Of a stretch of 6,827 bases of DNA, positions 1 through 5,186 are shown in pieces. Made by a program: the position numbers and the translations under genes. A model generated the notes under the pieces. The model did no database searches and was not told the origin of the DNA. It saw nothing but the letters and a program-made list of their open reading frames with translations. The number at the start of each line of letters is the position of its first letter. Within the stretch, counting starts at the first letter, position 1. Origin of the DNA: Beijerinckiaceae bacterium (GTDB lineage: Bacteria > Pseudomonadota > Alphaproteobacteria > Rhizobiales > Beijerinckiaceae); the NCBI GenBank assembly GCA_027346205.1, contig DAIESR010000013.1, forward strand, positions 1-6,827, written 5' to 3'.

Positions 1-446
1 AACACCCAAACGCGGCTTGGAGGCGCCTGAGCAAAGATTGTGTTGGCACGATTGGCCCCCTCAAGAAATGCAAGCCTCAGTAAGAGAGCAAATTTTTTAC
101 TCGACTGGCTCAATCCGCTCCGGACAAAGCCTTCGGCGGCGTTATAAGGTGGGTTCGTAACGATATTTTCCGCACGCCTACGGGAACTTAAAAAGTTCTC
201 GCCAATCTCACCAAAGCCACGATCATAAAGATCGCTGCTTGTGACACGCTGCCCAGTAAGTTCGAGAACGTTGGACATTGCGCCGTTACCGCACGCACTT
301 TCCCAAATGTCGCCAATGAATTTTTCATTGTCGATTAGGGCATGAGTTGCCCACGCCGGCGTCGGAAAGAAATCCGGACCATCGAGATCAGCAAACCGTT
401 TCGCAGTCGGTTTGAAGCCGCCGTTCAAATTGTACGTTGTATCCAT
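1..446 (-). CDS. Adenine-specific DNA methyltransferase, phage type (partial, C-terminus outside window)
   Basis: The frame runs open from an ATG at 446 to the left edge, giving 148 residues of a class I SAM-dependent methyltransferase. Visible motifs: FPTP at 27-30, common near the N-terminus of phage-type enzymes; the SAM-binding motif I ESACGNG at 49-55; an acidic residue at D72 (SSDLYDRG) where the motif II carboxylate sits; and NPPY at 98-101, the catalytic motif IV of N6-adenine (or N4-cytosine) amino methyltransferases. The family methylates the exocyclic amine of a base in DNA. The start is firm because an in-frame TAA lies four codons upstream; no clear Shine-Dalgarno is seen. No restriction enzyme is visible, so an orphan or prophage enzyme is likelier than a restriction-modification pair, though its partner could lie off the left edge. 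Its codons use more A and T than the genes to the right, which suggests acquired DNA. The family call is strong; the target site is unknown. Confidence 0.85.
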   Translation of the reverse strand, partial: MDTTYNLNGGFKPTAKRFADLDGPDFFPTPAWATHALIDNEKFIGDIWESACGNGAMSNVLELTGQRVTSSDLYDRGFGEIGENFLSSRRRAENIVTNPPYNAAEGFVRSGLSQSSKKFALLLRLAFLEGANRANTIFAQAPPSRVWV

Positions 447-489
447 AAATGTAATTTATAAGAATAATATAGTTAATAAAGGCTATATG

Positions 490-517
490 CCTGGGTCACA
501 TTGACTCAGGGTGACCC
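490..517. repeat. Two overlapping inverted repeats between methyltransferase and J-domain gene
   Basis: GGGTCAC at 493-499 pairs perfectly with GTGACCC at 511-517 (11-base spacer). Over the same bases, CCTGGGTCA at 490-498 pairs with TGACTCAGG at 502-510 with one mismatch and a 3-base spacer. The element sits between the stop of the minus-strand J-domain gene and the AT-rich leader of the minus-strand methyltransferase. It could be an operator for the methyltransferase, a recombinase-type site at the edge of a mobile segment, or a hairpin ending the J-domain transcript. There is no T-run after it on the minus strand, so a classical terminator is least likely. Confidence 0.4.
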
Positions 518-534
518 CTACTTTTGATAGGCTT

Positions 535-1014
535 CTAAGTTTTAGGTTGGTTGGTCGAGCCCGTATTGCGAGTTCCCGCTTCGATCTCTCTGCGGCGGCG
601 ATCGATCAGCATATTGGCGAGCTGCATGCGGCCTGTGGCCATCGCACGCAGGCGAGGATGAAAGAGATCTGGGTGATTGCGCAAGGCGAAGGCGCGCCGC
701 GCCTGCGTCAGATCGGCAAGCGTGGCTGCTGATGCGAGATCGAGTTCGACCGCGATCCGATCCTCATCCGCCATTTCGACGAACGGCTCGAAAGACTCCT
801 CGGCCTGTTCCACATAGAAATCGGCAGCACTTCCGATGTTCGGCGAAGCGGCCATCTCGGCATGTGTGGCGAATTGGGAATGCCACCAGCCAGACCCCAA
901 AGCACCCAAGAAACTATGGCCTTGCGACATTGCCTCTAATTCGGCGCCGCTCTCCAACTTAAGGTCATCCAGAATCTCGGCAAAGCTCCGAGTCCGGATC
1001 ATCGGGCTAATCAT
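535..1014 (-). CDS. Small protein with C-terminal J domain (DnaJ-like)
   Basis: A 159-residue protein, probably cytoplasmic since it has no signal peptide or membrane segment. Residues about 87-140 align by eye with a J domain: a helix I equivalent around IAVELDL, a loop and helix II in ATLADLTQARRAFALR, the HPD signature at 114-116, then a basic helix III ending near RRRREIEA. HPD stimulates the ATPase of Hsp70 (DnaK), so the protein is probably a specialised DnaK co-chaperone. The N-terminal 85 residues are acidic with a GSGWWHSQF stretch and match no domain I recognise; they may bind a client. There is no Gly/Phe-rich region and no zinc-finger CxxCxGxG, so this is not DnaJ itself. The start ATG at 1014 and an ATG four codons later are both possible; the ribosome binding site is weak. 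The gene appears monocistronic and divergent from the membrane protein at 1320. Confidence 0.75.
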   Translation of the reverse strand: MISPMIRTRSFAEILDDLKLESGAELEAMSQGHSFLGALGSGWWHSQFATHAEMAASPNIGSAADFYVEQAEESFEPFVEMADEDRIAVELDLASAATLADLTQARRAFALRNHPDLFHPRLRAMATGRMQLANMLIDRRRREIEAGTRNTGSTNQPKT

Positions 1015-1076
1015 GGTCTACGCTCGGTCGACACCGCGCAGAATCAGAGGGCTACACCCCTCGCTGCACAGCGCGG

Positions 1077-1262
1077 CTATTGAGGCTCAAGAACGCTTAA
1101 CAAGCCGTTAAGCGCGATGTCCCGCAGCCGCCGTAACCCTCCATCAAAGCTTTTCATCCAAGAGGAGTCTCGCAAGACATAGATCTCAAAGGACTCTTGC
1201 ACGGCCGTGCACGGGCTCGCGCCGCGATCTCTGCCCGAAAGGACCGACGTGACGAATCTCAC
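1077..1262 (-). CDS. Doubtful 61-residue ORF
   Basis: A minus-strand frame with a GTG at 1262 and a stop at 1077 would encode about 61 residues with mixed, protein-like composition (for example ESFEIYVLRDSSW, then LRRLRDIALNGLLSVLEPQ at the C-terminus). The same frame continues upstream antisense to the membrane-protein gene, where it reads as a typical GC-rich shadow, so the openness may be accidental. The part outside the neighbour still favours G or C at third positions. A weak purine stretch (CAGAGA) precedes the GTG. I recognise no family. It would be transcribed toward the J-domain gene, 62 bases upstream of it. Confidence 0.2.
   Translation of the reverse strand: MRFVTSVLSGRDRGASPCTAVQESFEIYVLRDSSWMKSFDGGLRRLRDIALNGLLSVLEPQ
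1094..1114. promoter_or_regulatory. Perfect 8-base inverted repeat, operator-like
   Basis: CGCTTAAC at 1094-1101 and GTTAAGCG at 1107-1114 are perfect reverse complements around a 5-base spacer. The repeat lies 80 bases upstream of the J-domain start and about 205 bases upstream of the GT-C-like start. There is no T-run on either side, so an operator for a dimeric regulator is more likely than a terminator. No specific regulator can be named. Confidence 0.3.
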
Positions 1263-1319
1263 CGTCTCTGCGCCCAAGGCGGATTCGAAGAAGACTCGAA
1301 GACGGGCTCGGGTGAAAAC

Positions 1320-3101
1320 ATGGCTTTCAAAGATAAGACTGTAACGCCGTCGCGTCCCTTGCCGCTCTGGCTTCTCATCGCTTTCGCCTTGGTGCTCGGG
1401 CTGGCCCTGTCCTATGCGCGTGCGCTTTCGGTCTGGAACAAGGGCACGTTCTTCGACTCCGACGATGCGATGCGCCTTGTCGAAGTGCGCAATCTCCTCC
1501 ATGGCCAGCCCTGGTTTGACATGACGATCGGCCGGCTCGATCCGCCCTATGGCGTCTTCATGCATTGGTCGCGCATCGTCGACATGCCGCTCGCCATCTT
1601 GATCAAGCTCTTCGCCATGGTTCTGCCGCTCGATCTCGCCGAGCGCGCGACCCGGCTTGTCTTTCCCTTGGCGCTGCAGGCGCTTCTCTATGTCGGCATC
1701 GCGCGGCTGGCGAAGAGTCTCATTGGACCTGCCGCCGTGTTGCCGGCCATCGTGCTCACCTTGTTGAGCGGCATGGAAGTCACGCAATTCCAGCCCGGCC
1801 GCATTCATCATTCCGCGCCACAGATCATGCTCACCATCTGGATGCTCGCAAGCTTTGTGGAAGCGCTCGATTTCGCCCAAGCGCGTCGCACCGCGATCGC
1901 CGGAGTACTTGCCGCCCTATCGCTCGCGATCGGCCTCGAGACCTTGCCATTCATCGTCACGCTGGCTGGTCTCGCAGTCGCGCTGTGGGTTTTTCGCGGC
2001 GCGGAGATGCGCCGCATGTTGCTTTCTTTCGGGATGGGACTCGCTGTCGTTCTGCCACTCACCTATGTCGCCACGGTCGGCCGGACGCATTGGTTCGATA
2101 CGGTCTGCGATGCCTATTCGTCGGTCTATCTCGTGCCGAGCTTCGTCGGCGCAGCGGCCATGATTGGCCTCGCCGCCGCTTCATCGCGGCTCGACAGTGT
2201 CAGGGCGCGGCTCCTGGCTGCGGGATTGGCCGCCTGCCTCGTCGCTATCGCGGCTTACGCGATCAAGCCCATCTGCTTCATCGATCCCTATCATGGCATA
2301 GACCCGCTGGTGCGCGACATCTGGCTCAAGAATGTCATCGAAGGCTTTTCGCTGCCGCGGTTCTTTGCGCGGGATGCGGGTACGGCGGCAATCCTTACTC
2401 TGCCGGTCGCGCTCGGTCTGTGCGCTACCGGCGTCGCTCTATTGCGTGAGACCGGAACGGCACGGTTGCGCTGGTTCGTCGTCACAGCGATGCTCGTCAT
2501 CGGCACGGCATTGTCGTTCTGGATGATCCGCATGTTGAGCTATGCGATCCTCATCGCACTGTTCGGCGGGGTCTGGTGCATTCTTGCGCTGCGCAACGCT
2601 TTGGCGCGGACGCGATGGCGCGAGGCGGCCATGCTGTCCTTCTGTCTCGTTCTGCCTTTTTCGACGATCGGCTGGGCCTTCGTGATTCCAACCAAAACCG
2701 ATCGCGCGGATTGGCGCGAGGGCAGCGGCTGTCTTGCCTCTTCCGCCTTCGCACCGCTCGCCAAATTGCCGCCCGGCATTGTTGCTGCGCCGATCGACGC
2801 CGGATCGCACATGCTGGCACTGACCCCACATAGCGTTCTCGCAGCACCCTATCATCGCGACAATATCGGCAATCGCGCCATGCTCGACGCGATGCTGGCA
2901 GCGCCCGCGGATGCACGCGGAATCCTTGTGGCGCATCATGTCACTTATGTGATGACCTGCGCAGGCTTGAAAGAAACTGATGTGCTCGCAAAGCGCGCGC
3001 CGCATGGTCTCGCCGCCGCTTTGATCTCCGGCCATGTGCCCGCCTGGCTGACGCCATTGCCAAAGGCGGGGCCGTATCAAGTCTTTGTGATGAAGCGTTA
3101 G
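1320..3101 (+). CDS. Multi-pass membrane protein, GT-C glycosyltransferase-like
   Basis: A 593-residue inner-membrane protein. Residues 14-36 form the first membrane segment, followed at once by an extracytoplasmic loop with FFDSDDAMRLVE, in which D46, D48 and D49 match the acidic motif that GT-C enzymes (STT3, PMT, ArnT type) carry in the first loop to bind metal and a lipid-linked sugar donor. A further conserved-looking patch is MHWSR at 81-85. Roughly ten more hydrophobic segments follow up to about residue 455, then a soluble tail of some 138 residues, probably periplasmic, with two cysteines. This is the usual GT-C layout, so transfer of a sugar from a polyprenyl carrier to an envelope glycan, lipid or protein is plausible but not proven; substrate unknown. 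I chose ATG 1320 over ATG 1197 because the membrane segment then sits near the N-terminus, a GGGTGA-like ribosome site precedes it, and the upstream 41 codons are Arg-rich and unconvincing. Confidence 0.7.
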   Translation: MAFKDKTVTPSRPLPLWLLIAFALVLGLALSYARALSVWNKGTFFDSDDAMRLVEVRNLLHGQPWFDMTIGRLDPPYGVFMHWSRIVDMPLAILIKLFAMVLPLDLAERATRLVFPLALQALLYVGIARLAKSLIGPAAVLPAIVLTLLSGMEVTQFQPGRIHHSAPQIMLTIWMLASFVEALDFAQARRTAIAGVLAALSLAIGLETLPFIVTLAGLAVALWVFRGAEMRRMLLSFGMGLAVVLPLTYVATVGRTHWFDTVCDAYSSVYLVPSFVGAAAMIGLAAASSRLDSVRARLLAAGLAACLVAIAAYAIKPICFIDPYHGIDPLVRDIWLKNVIEGFSLPRFFARDAGTAAILTLPVALGLCATGVALLRETGTARLRWFVVTAMLVIGTALSFWMIRMLSYAILIALFGGVWCILALRNALARTRWREAAMLSFCLVLPFSTIGWAFVIPTKTDRADWREGSGCLASSAFAPLAKLPPGIVAAPIDAGSHMLALTPHSVLAAPYHRDNIGNRAMLDAMLAAPADARGILVAHHVTYVMTCAGLKETDVLAKRAPHGLAAALISGHVPAWLTPLPKAGPYQVFVMKR

Positions 3102-3109
3102 AGCCGATT

Positions 3110-3161
3110 AGAGCATGTCCTTTGTCGGAAAAGTTGCGCTAATTTTTCCGGGACATGCTCT
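3110..3161. repeat. Intergenic palindromic repeat (Hyphomicrobiales type)
   Basis: AGAGCATGTCC at 3110-3120 pairs perfectly over 11 bases with GGACATGCTCT at 3151-3161. Inside, CGGAAAA at 3126-3132 pairs with TTTTCCG at 3144-3150, giving a two-step hairpin. It starts 9 bases after the stop of the GT-C-like gene. From memory, repeats opening with 'agagcatg' and closing with 'catgctct' around a CGAAAA/TTTTCG core are scattered in Hyphomicrobiales genomes. The hairpin may also end or stabilise the upstream transcript, although no T-run follows it. Confidence 0.7.
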
Positions 3162-3173
3162 TGCGTCATACGG

Positions 3174-3198
3174 CTTTGATATCGATCAACGATCAAAG
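3174..3198. promoter_or_regulatory. Nested GATCAA palindromes upstream of the LTxxQ gene
   Basis: CTTTGAT at 3174-3180 is the inverse of ATCAAAG at 3192-3198, and TTGAT at 3176-3180 is also the inverse of ATCAA at 3185-3189. The cluster lies about 80-100 bases before the start at 3275. A possible promoter is just downstream: TTGCAG at 3200-3205, a 17-base spacer and ATCAAT at 3223-3228, which is a weak -10 match. An envelope-stress operator is attractive, but the site does not resemble the GTAAA-N5-GTAAA box of CpxR. Confidence 0.3.
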
Positions 3199-3274
3199 AT
3201 TGCAGAAGCTTAATTTGTTACCATCAATGTTAATGCCAAACTGCAGACCGTCGACTAGATCGAAAGAGGTGATC

Positions 3275-3967
3275 ATGACTTCACGCTTGCCCGTCGCACT
3301 TGCCGTCATCGGCCTCGTCGGCATAGGTGCGCTCTCCACAGTGCTGCCAGCAACAGCGAAGGAGACATCTCCCAAGATGGAGACAACCGCGCCGAAGGCT
3401 GAAAATATAACCCCTAAGATACAAACCTCCGCGCCGAAAGAGGACGAACAAGCCGATTACATGCCCTCGCCGCAAGATGATGCCGCATTCGTCGATGCGC
3501 GCATGGCTGCACTGCATGCCGGTCTCGAATTGACGGCGGATCAGGCGAAGCTTTGGCCACCGGTGGAACAAGCTCTGCGTGACCTCAGCAAGCTCATGTA
3601 CGAGCAGCATGAAAGACTTTTCAAGGAACATCATCCGCTCGATCCTGTCGCGCGCCTGAAATTCATGAGCGCCAATATGATCACGCGTGGCGAAGCCATG
3701 AAGAAAGTCGGTGACGCCGCGAGTCCGCTTTATGCGGCTTTGACGGAAGCGCAGAAGCATCGTCTGCCGATCCTCCTGCGCGCGTTTGTTCATCCCTTCG
3801 GTCACAGCGGTCATTTCGGGATGATGGGCGCAGGTCCAGGCTTTCATATGGGGCCAGGGATGGGCCATGGTTGCATGAGCCCCAGTGGGATGGGGCATGG
3901 TGAGATGGGGCATGGACCCATGATGGGTGGGCCTAAAAGCAACGATAGCGGGCAGAACGAGGAATGA
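3275..3967 (+). CDS. Exported LTxxQ (Spy/CpxP-like) protein with Met/His-rich tail
   Basis: A 230-residue protein. Residues 1-28 are a Sec signal peptide: TSR start, hydrophobic core at 7-24, likely cleavage after ATA at 26-28. Then come a Pro/Lys/Thr linker of four heptads (31-58), a helical domain at about 68-172, and a tail rich in Gly, Met and His. The helical domain carries two LTxxQ signatures, LTADQ at 86-90 and LTEAQ at 156-160, the hallmark of the Spy/CpxP family of ATP-independent periplasmic chaperones and metal- or envelope-stress sensors. The tail (173-219) has seven His, nine Met and one Cys in motifs such as GMGHGEMGHG, suggesting binding of copper or another soft metal. ATG 3275 is preferred because AAAGAGGTGA lies just before it and it starts a signal peptide; the frame stays open upstream to 3155, but that part overlaps the palindromic repeat. 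No CpxA/CpxR pair is adjacent. Chaperone or metal-buffer role is inferred. Confidence 0.8.
   Translation: MTSRLPVALAVIGLVGIGALSTVLPATAKETSPKMETTAPKAENITPKIQTSAPKEDEQADYMPSPQDDAAFVDARMAALHAGLELTADQAKLWPPVEQALRDLSKLMYEQHERLFKEHHPLDPVARLKFMSANMITRGEAMKKVGDAASPLYAALTEAQKHRLPILLRAFVHPFGHSGHFGMMGAGPGFHMGPGMGHGCMSPSGMGHGEMGHGPMMGGPKSNDSGQNEE
3365..3448 (+). repeat. Four degenerate 21-base repeats (seven-residue Pro-Lys repeats)
   Basis: Residues 31-58 of the LTxxQ protein read as four heptads: TSPKMET, TAPKAEN, ITPKIQT and SAPKEDE, with Pro-Lys fixed at positions 3-4 and an acidic or amide residue usually at position 6. The bases have diverged more than the residues, which points to selection on the spacing or charge of this linker between the signal peptide and the helical domain. 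Confidence 0.7.
3889..3915 (+). repeat. Short direct repeats in the Met/His tail
   Basis: GATGGGGCATGG occurs at 3889-3900 and again at 3904-3915, with a variant GATGGGCCATGG just upstream near 3859-3870. They encode the GMGHG-type units of the tail. Near-identity at base level suggests recent slippage, so tail length may vary between strains. Confidence 0.6.
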
Positions 3968-3981
3968 GCCGCACGGCTCAT
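3964..3981 (+). terminator. Hairpin overlapping the stop of the LTxxQ gene
   Basis: ATGAGCCG at 3964-3971 and CGGCTCAT at 3974-3981 are perfect 8-base complements with a 2-base centre, and the TGA stop at 3965-3967 lies in the left arm. No T-run follows, so it is either a weak terminator or an mRNA-stabilising 3' hairpin. Confidence 0.35.
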
Positions 3982-3997
3982 CGTCCTTGCGCAAGCC

Positions 3998-4073
3998 CTA
4001 GAACGTTTTCCGACCGGATGGGATCATCCGGTCGAGAAGAAATCGCTCAAAACCAAAGAACTAGAGCATGTTC
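3998..4073. repeat. Second intergenic palindromic repeat (Hyphomicrobiales type)
   Basis: The core is a perfect 10-base hairpin, CGACCGGATG at 4011-4020 with CATCCGGTCG at 4025-4034 around GGAT. It is followed by GAGAAGAAATCGCTCAAAA and ends in CTAGAGCATGTTC at 4061-4073. From memory, this layout (a TTTTCCG start, a hairpin, then CGCTCAAAA and TAGAGCATGTTC) recurs between genes in Hyphomicrobiales. It shares TAGAGCATGT with the repeat at 3110-3161. Its right end abuts, or slightly overlaps, the surviving part of the histidine kinase remnant. Exact ends are uncertain. Confidence 0.65.
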
Positions 4074-4322
4074 TCGCCGCCCGCCGCGCCGGCCTCGGCC
4101 TTTCGATCGTCGAACGTCTTGGCCGGGTTCTCTGCCATCATCAGCCTGCGCGAAAAATTCGGCGTGCATTTACCGGCCATATTGGCGACAGCCGATCGTG
4201 GCCACGATCGCAAGGACAGCGCCGCAAAGTTCGACATTCGCGTGCTCGACAAGCTGTTGAAGCCGGCGGCGCTGCGCGCTCTTCTCACGCAATGGCGCAT
4301 TCTCGAGGGCGCTCTGATCTAA
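4067..4322 (+). pseudogene. Remnant of a hybrid sensor histidine kinase (HATPase end plus receiver end)
   Basis: Two frames carry pieces of one protein type. In the frame starting at 4067, residues read HVLAARRAGLGLSIVERLGR and on to about 4140; GLGLSIVER is the G2 box that closes the ATP-binding domain of histidine kinases. Near 4128-4140 the recognisable sequence moves to the frame in phase with 4068, which reads AIISLREKFG, then LPAILATADRG, then a stretch with IRVLDKLLKPAALRALLTQW to a TAA at 4320. That second piece is the C-terminal half of a receiver domain: the T/A-D turn, then the conserved Lys, whose usual following Pro has become Leu. The end of the HATPase and the first half of the receiver, with the phospho-accepting Asp, are missing, so an internal deletion with a frame change is the simplest reading. 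No start or upstream kinase survives, because the palindromic repeat sits directly before it. Almost certainly non-functional. Confidence 0.7.
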
Positions 4323-4324
4323 AA

Positions 4325-4340
4325 GATGGAGCTTGCTCCG
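4325..4340 (-). terminator. Probable terminator of thiD
   Basis: On the minus strand, GGAGC and GCTCC (4339-4335 and 4332-4328) form a short hairpin directly after the thiD stop, followed by ATCTTTTAG. The stem is only 4-5 pairs and the T-run short, so it would be a weak intrinsic terminator. Its position between thiD and the plus-strand kinase remnant is right for one. Confidence 0.4.
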
Positions 4341-4346
4341 ATAGCG

Positions 4347-5144
4347 CTACCAGAAGCGATGAAAATGGTTGAGCGGCCCCGGGCCATGGCCGACATTGAG
4401 CGCATCCGCGGCTTCGAGCGCGCCTTGGAGATAGAGCTTTGCCGCTTCGATCGCCGGGACGAGATCGAGCCCTTGGGCGAGATTGGCCGCGATAGCCGCC
4501 GACAAAGTGCAGCCCGTCCCATGCGTATTCCGCGTTGGGACCCGCGGCATCGTCAAGATGCGAAAAGATGAACCATCGAACAGGACGTCATCGCAGCCCG
4601 CCGCCGCGCGATGGCCGCCTTTGACGAGAACCGCCGCAAATCCAAGCTCATGGATACGCCCGGCTATTTTTTGCATGTCGGTCAGCCGTTCCGGCATCGG
4701 CATTTTGGCAAGATACGCGGCTTCGATGAGATTAGGCGTGACCAAAGTGACTCGGGGCGCGAGATGCGCAACCATGCTTTCGGCGATTTCGCCGGTCGCC
4801 AAAGATGCGCCGCTCGATGCCGCCAACACAGGATCGAGCACGACCGCCGGTGGCTGGTAGCGCGCAAGCCTTTCGCCGAGCATTTCGACGATCGCCAGCG
4901 AGGCGGTCATGCCGATCTTCACCGCCTTGATCTCGATATCGGCGTAGAGCGCATCGATCTGCGCCGCGACGAAATCCGTCGGCACTACGGAGAAGTCGAA
5001 CACGCCTTGCGTGTTCTGCGCTGTCAGAGCAGTGATGACGGAAAGGCCGTGGCAGCGCAGCGCCGCAAAAGTCTTGAGATCCGCCTGAATGCCGGCGCCC
5101 CCGCCAGGATCGGAGCCGGCGATCGAAAGAACATTTGGGATCAT
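4347..5144 (-). CDS. thiD: Hydroxymethylpyrimidine/phosphomethylpyrimidine kinase
   Basis: ThiD phosphorylates 4-amino-5-hydroxymethyl-2-methylpyrimidine (HMP) and then HMP-P to HMP-PP, the pyrimidine donor that ThiE joins to the thiazole to make thiamine phosphate; it acts in the cytoplasm. The 265 residues match the family's usual length and ribokinase-like fold. Key motifs: SIAGSDPGGGAGIQADLKTF at 7-26 (substrate pocket and lid), TAQNTQGV at 41-48, VKIGM at 75-79, VLDPV at 102-106, TPN at 136-138, VKGGH at 174-178, and NTHGTGCTLSAAIA at 206-219, whose GTGC forms the anion hole with the catalytic Cys at 212. All look intact. ATG 5144 gives the canonical N-terminus, although only a weak GAAAGCG precedes it. 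The gene lies 42 bases after the PaaK-like gene on the same strand and is probably co-transcribed with it. No TPP riboswitch is visible in front of either gene, and no other thi gene is in the window. Confidence 0.95.
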   Translation of the reverse strand: MIPNVLSIAGSDPGGGAGIQADLKTFAALRCHGLSVITALTAQNTQGVFDFSVVPTDFVAAQIDALYADIEIKAVKIGMTASLAIVEMLGERLARYQPPAVVLDPVLAASSGASLATGEIAESMVAHLAPRVTLVTPNLIEAAYLAKMPMPERLTDMQKIAGRIHELGFAAVLVKGGHRAAAGCDDVLFDGSSFRILTMPRVPTRNTHGTGCTLSAAIAANLAQGLDLVPAIEAAKLYLQGALEAADALNVGHGPGPLNHFHRFW

Positions 5145-5186
5145 ATTATCGCGTCGCTTTCTGGATTTGCAGCATAGAGCAGCAGG

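Larger units (their letters stand above)
1015..1319. other. Divergent intergenic region
   Basis: This gap separates the minus-strand J-domain gene from the plus-strand GT-C-like gene and should hold the promoters of both, but no convincing -35/-10 pair stands out. It contains a perfect 8-base inverted repeat at 1094-1114, a weaker GAGGG/CCCTC pair at 1047-1062, and a doubtful minus-strand ORF at 1077-1262. The frame of the GT-C-like gene stays open upstream to an ATG at 1197, but that extension is Arg-rich and not protein-like, so I treat it as non-coding. Confidence 0.6.

Noticed and set aside
1197..1319. Longer N-terminus for the GT-C-like protein
   Set aside because: The 41 extra residues are Arg- and Ala-rich without conservation cues and would put the first membrane segment deep in the chain; ATG 1320 has a better ribosome site.
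1263..1880. Upstream two thirds of a 267-residue minus-strand frame antisense to the GT-C-like gene
   Set aside because: It is complementary to a well-supported membrane protein, and its product is a low-quality mix of Glu, Arg, His and Gln typical of an antisense shadow in GC-rich DNA.
1565..2449. Plus-strand 294-residue frame overlapping the GT-C-like gene
   Set aside because: It is a shifted frame of the same DNA with Arg/His/Ala-rich content; the other frame has coherent membrane segments.
2439..3080. Minus-strand 213-residue frame inside the GT-C-like gene
   Set aside because: It is antisense to the membrane gene's 3' half and has many Cys, His and Arg residues with no family resemblance.
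3155..3274. Longer N-terminus for the LTxxQ protein
   Set aside because: It would start inside the palindromic repeat and bury the signal peptide; a strong Shine-Dalgarno precedes ATG 3275.
4068..4136. Start of an intact 84-residue gene (to 4322)
   Set aside because: The N-terminal part is a shifted reading of the kinase G2-box segment, and only the later part resembles a receiver domain, so a pseudogene fits better.
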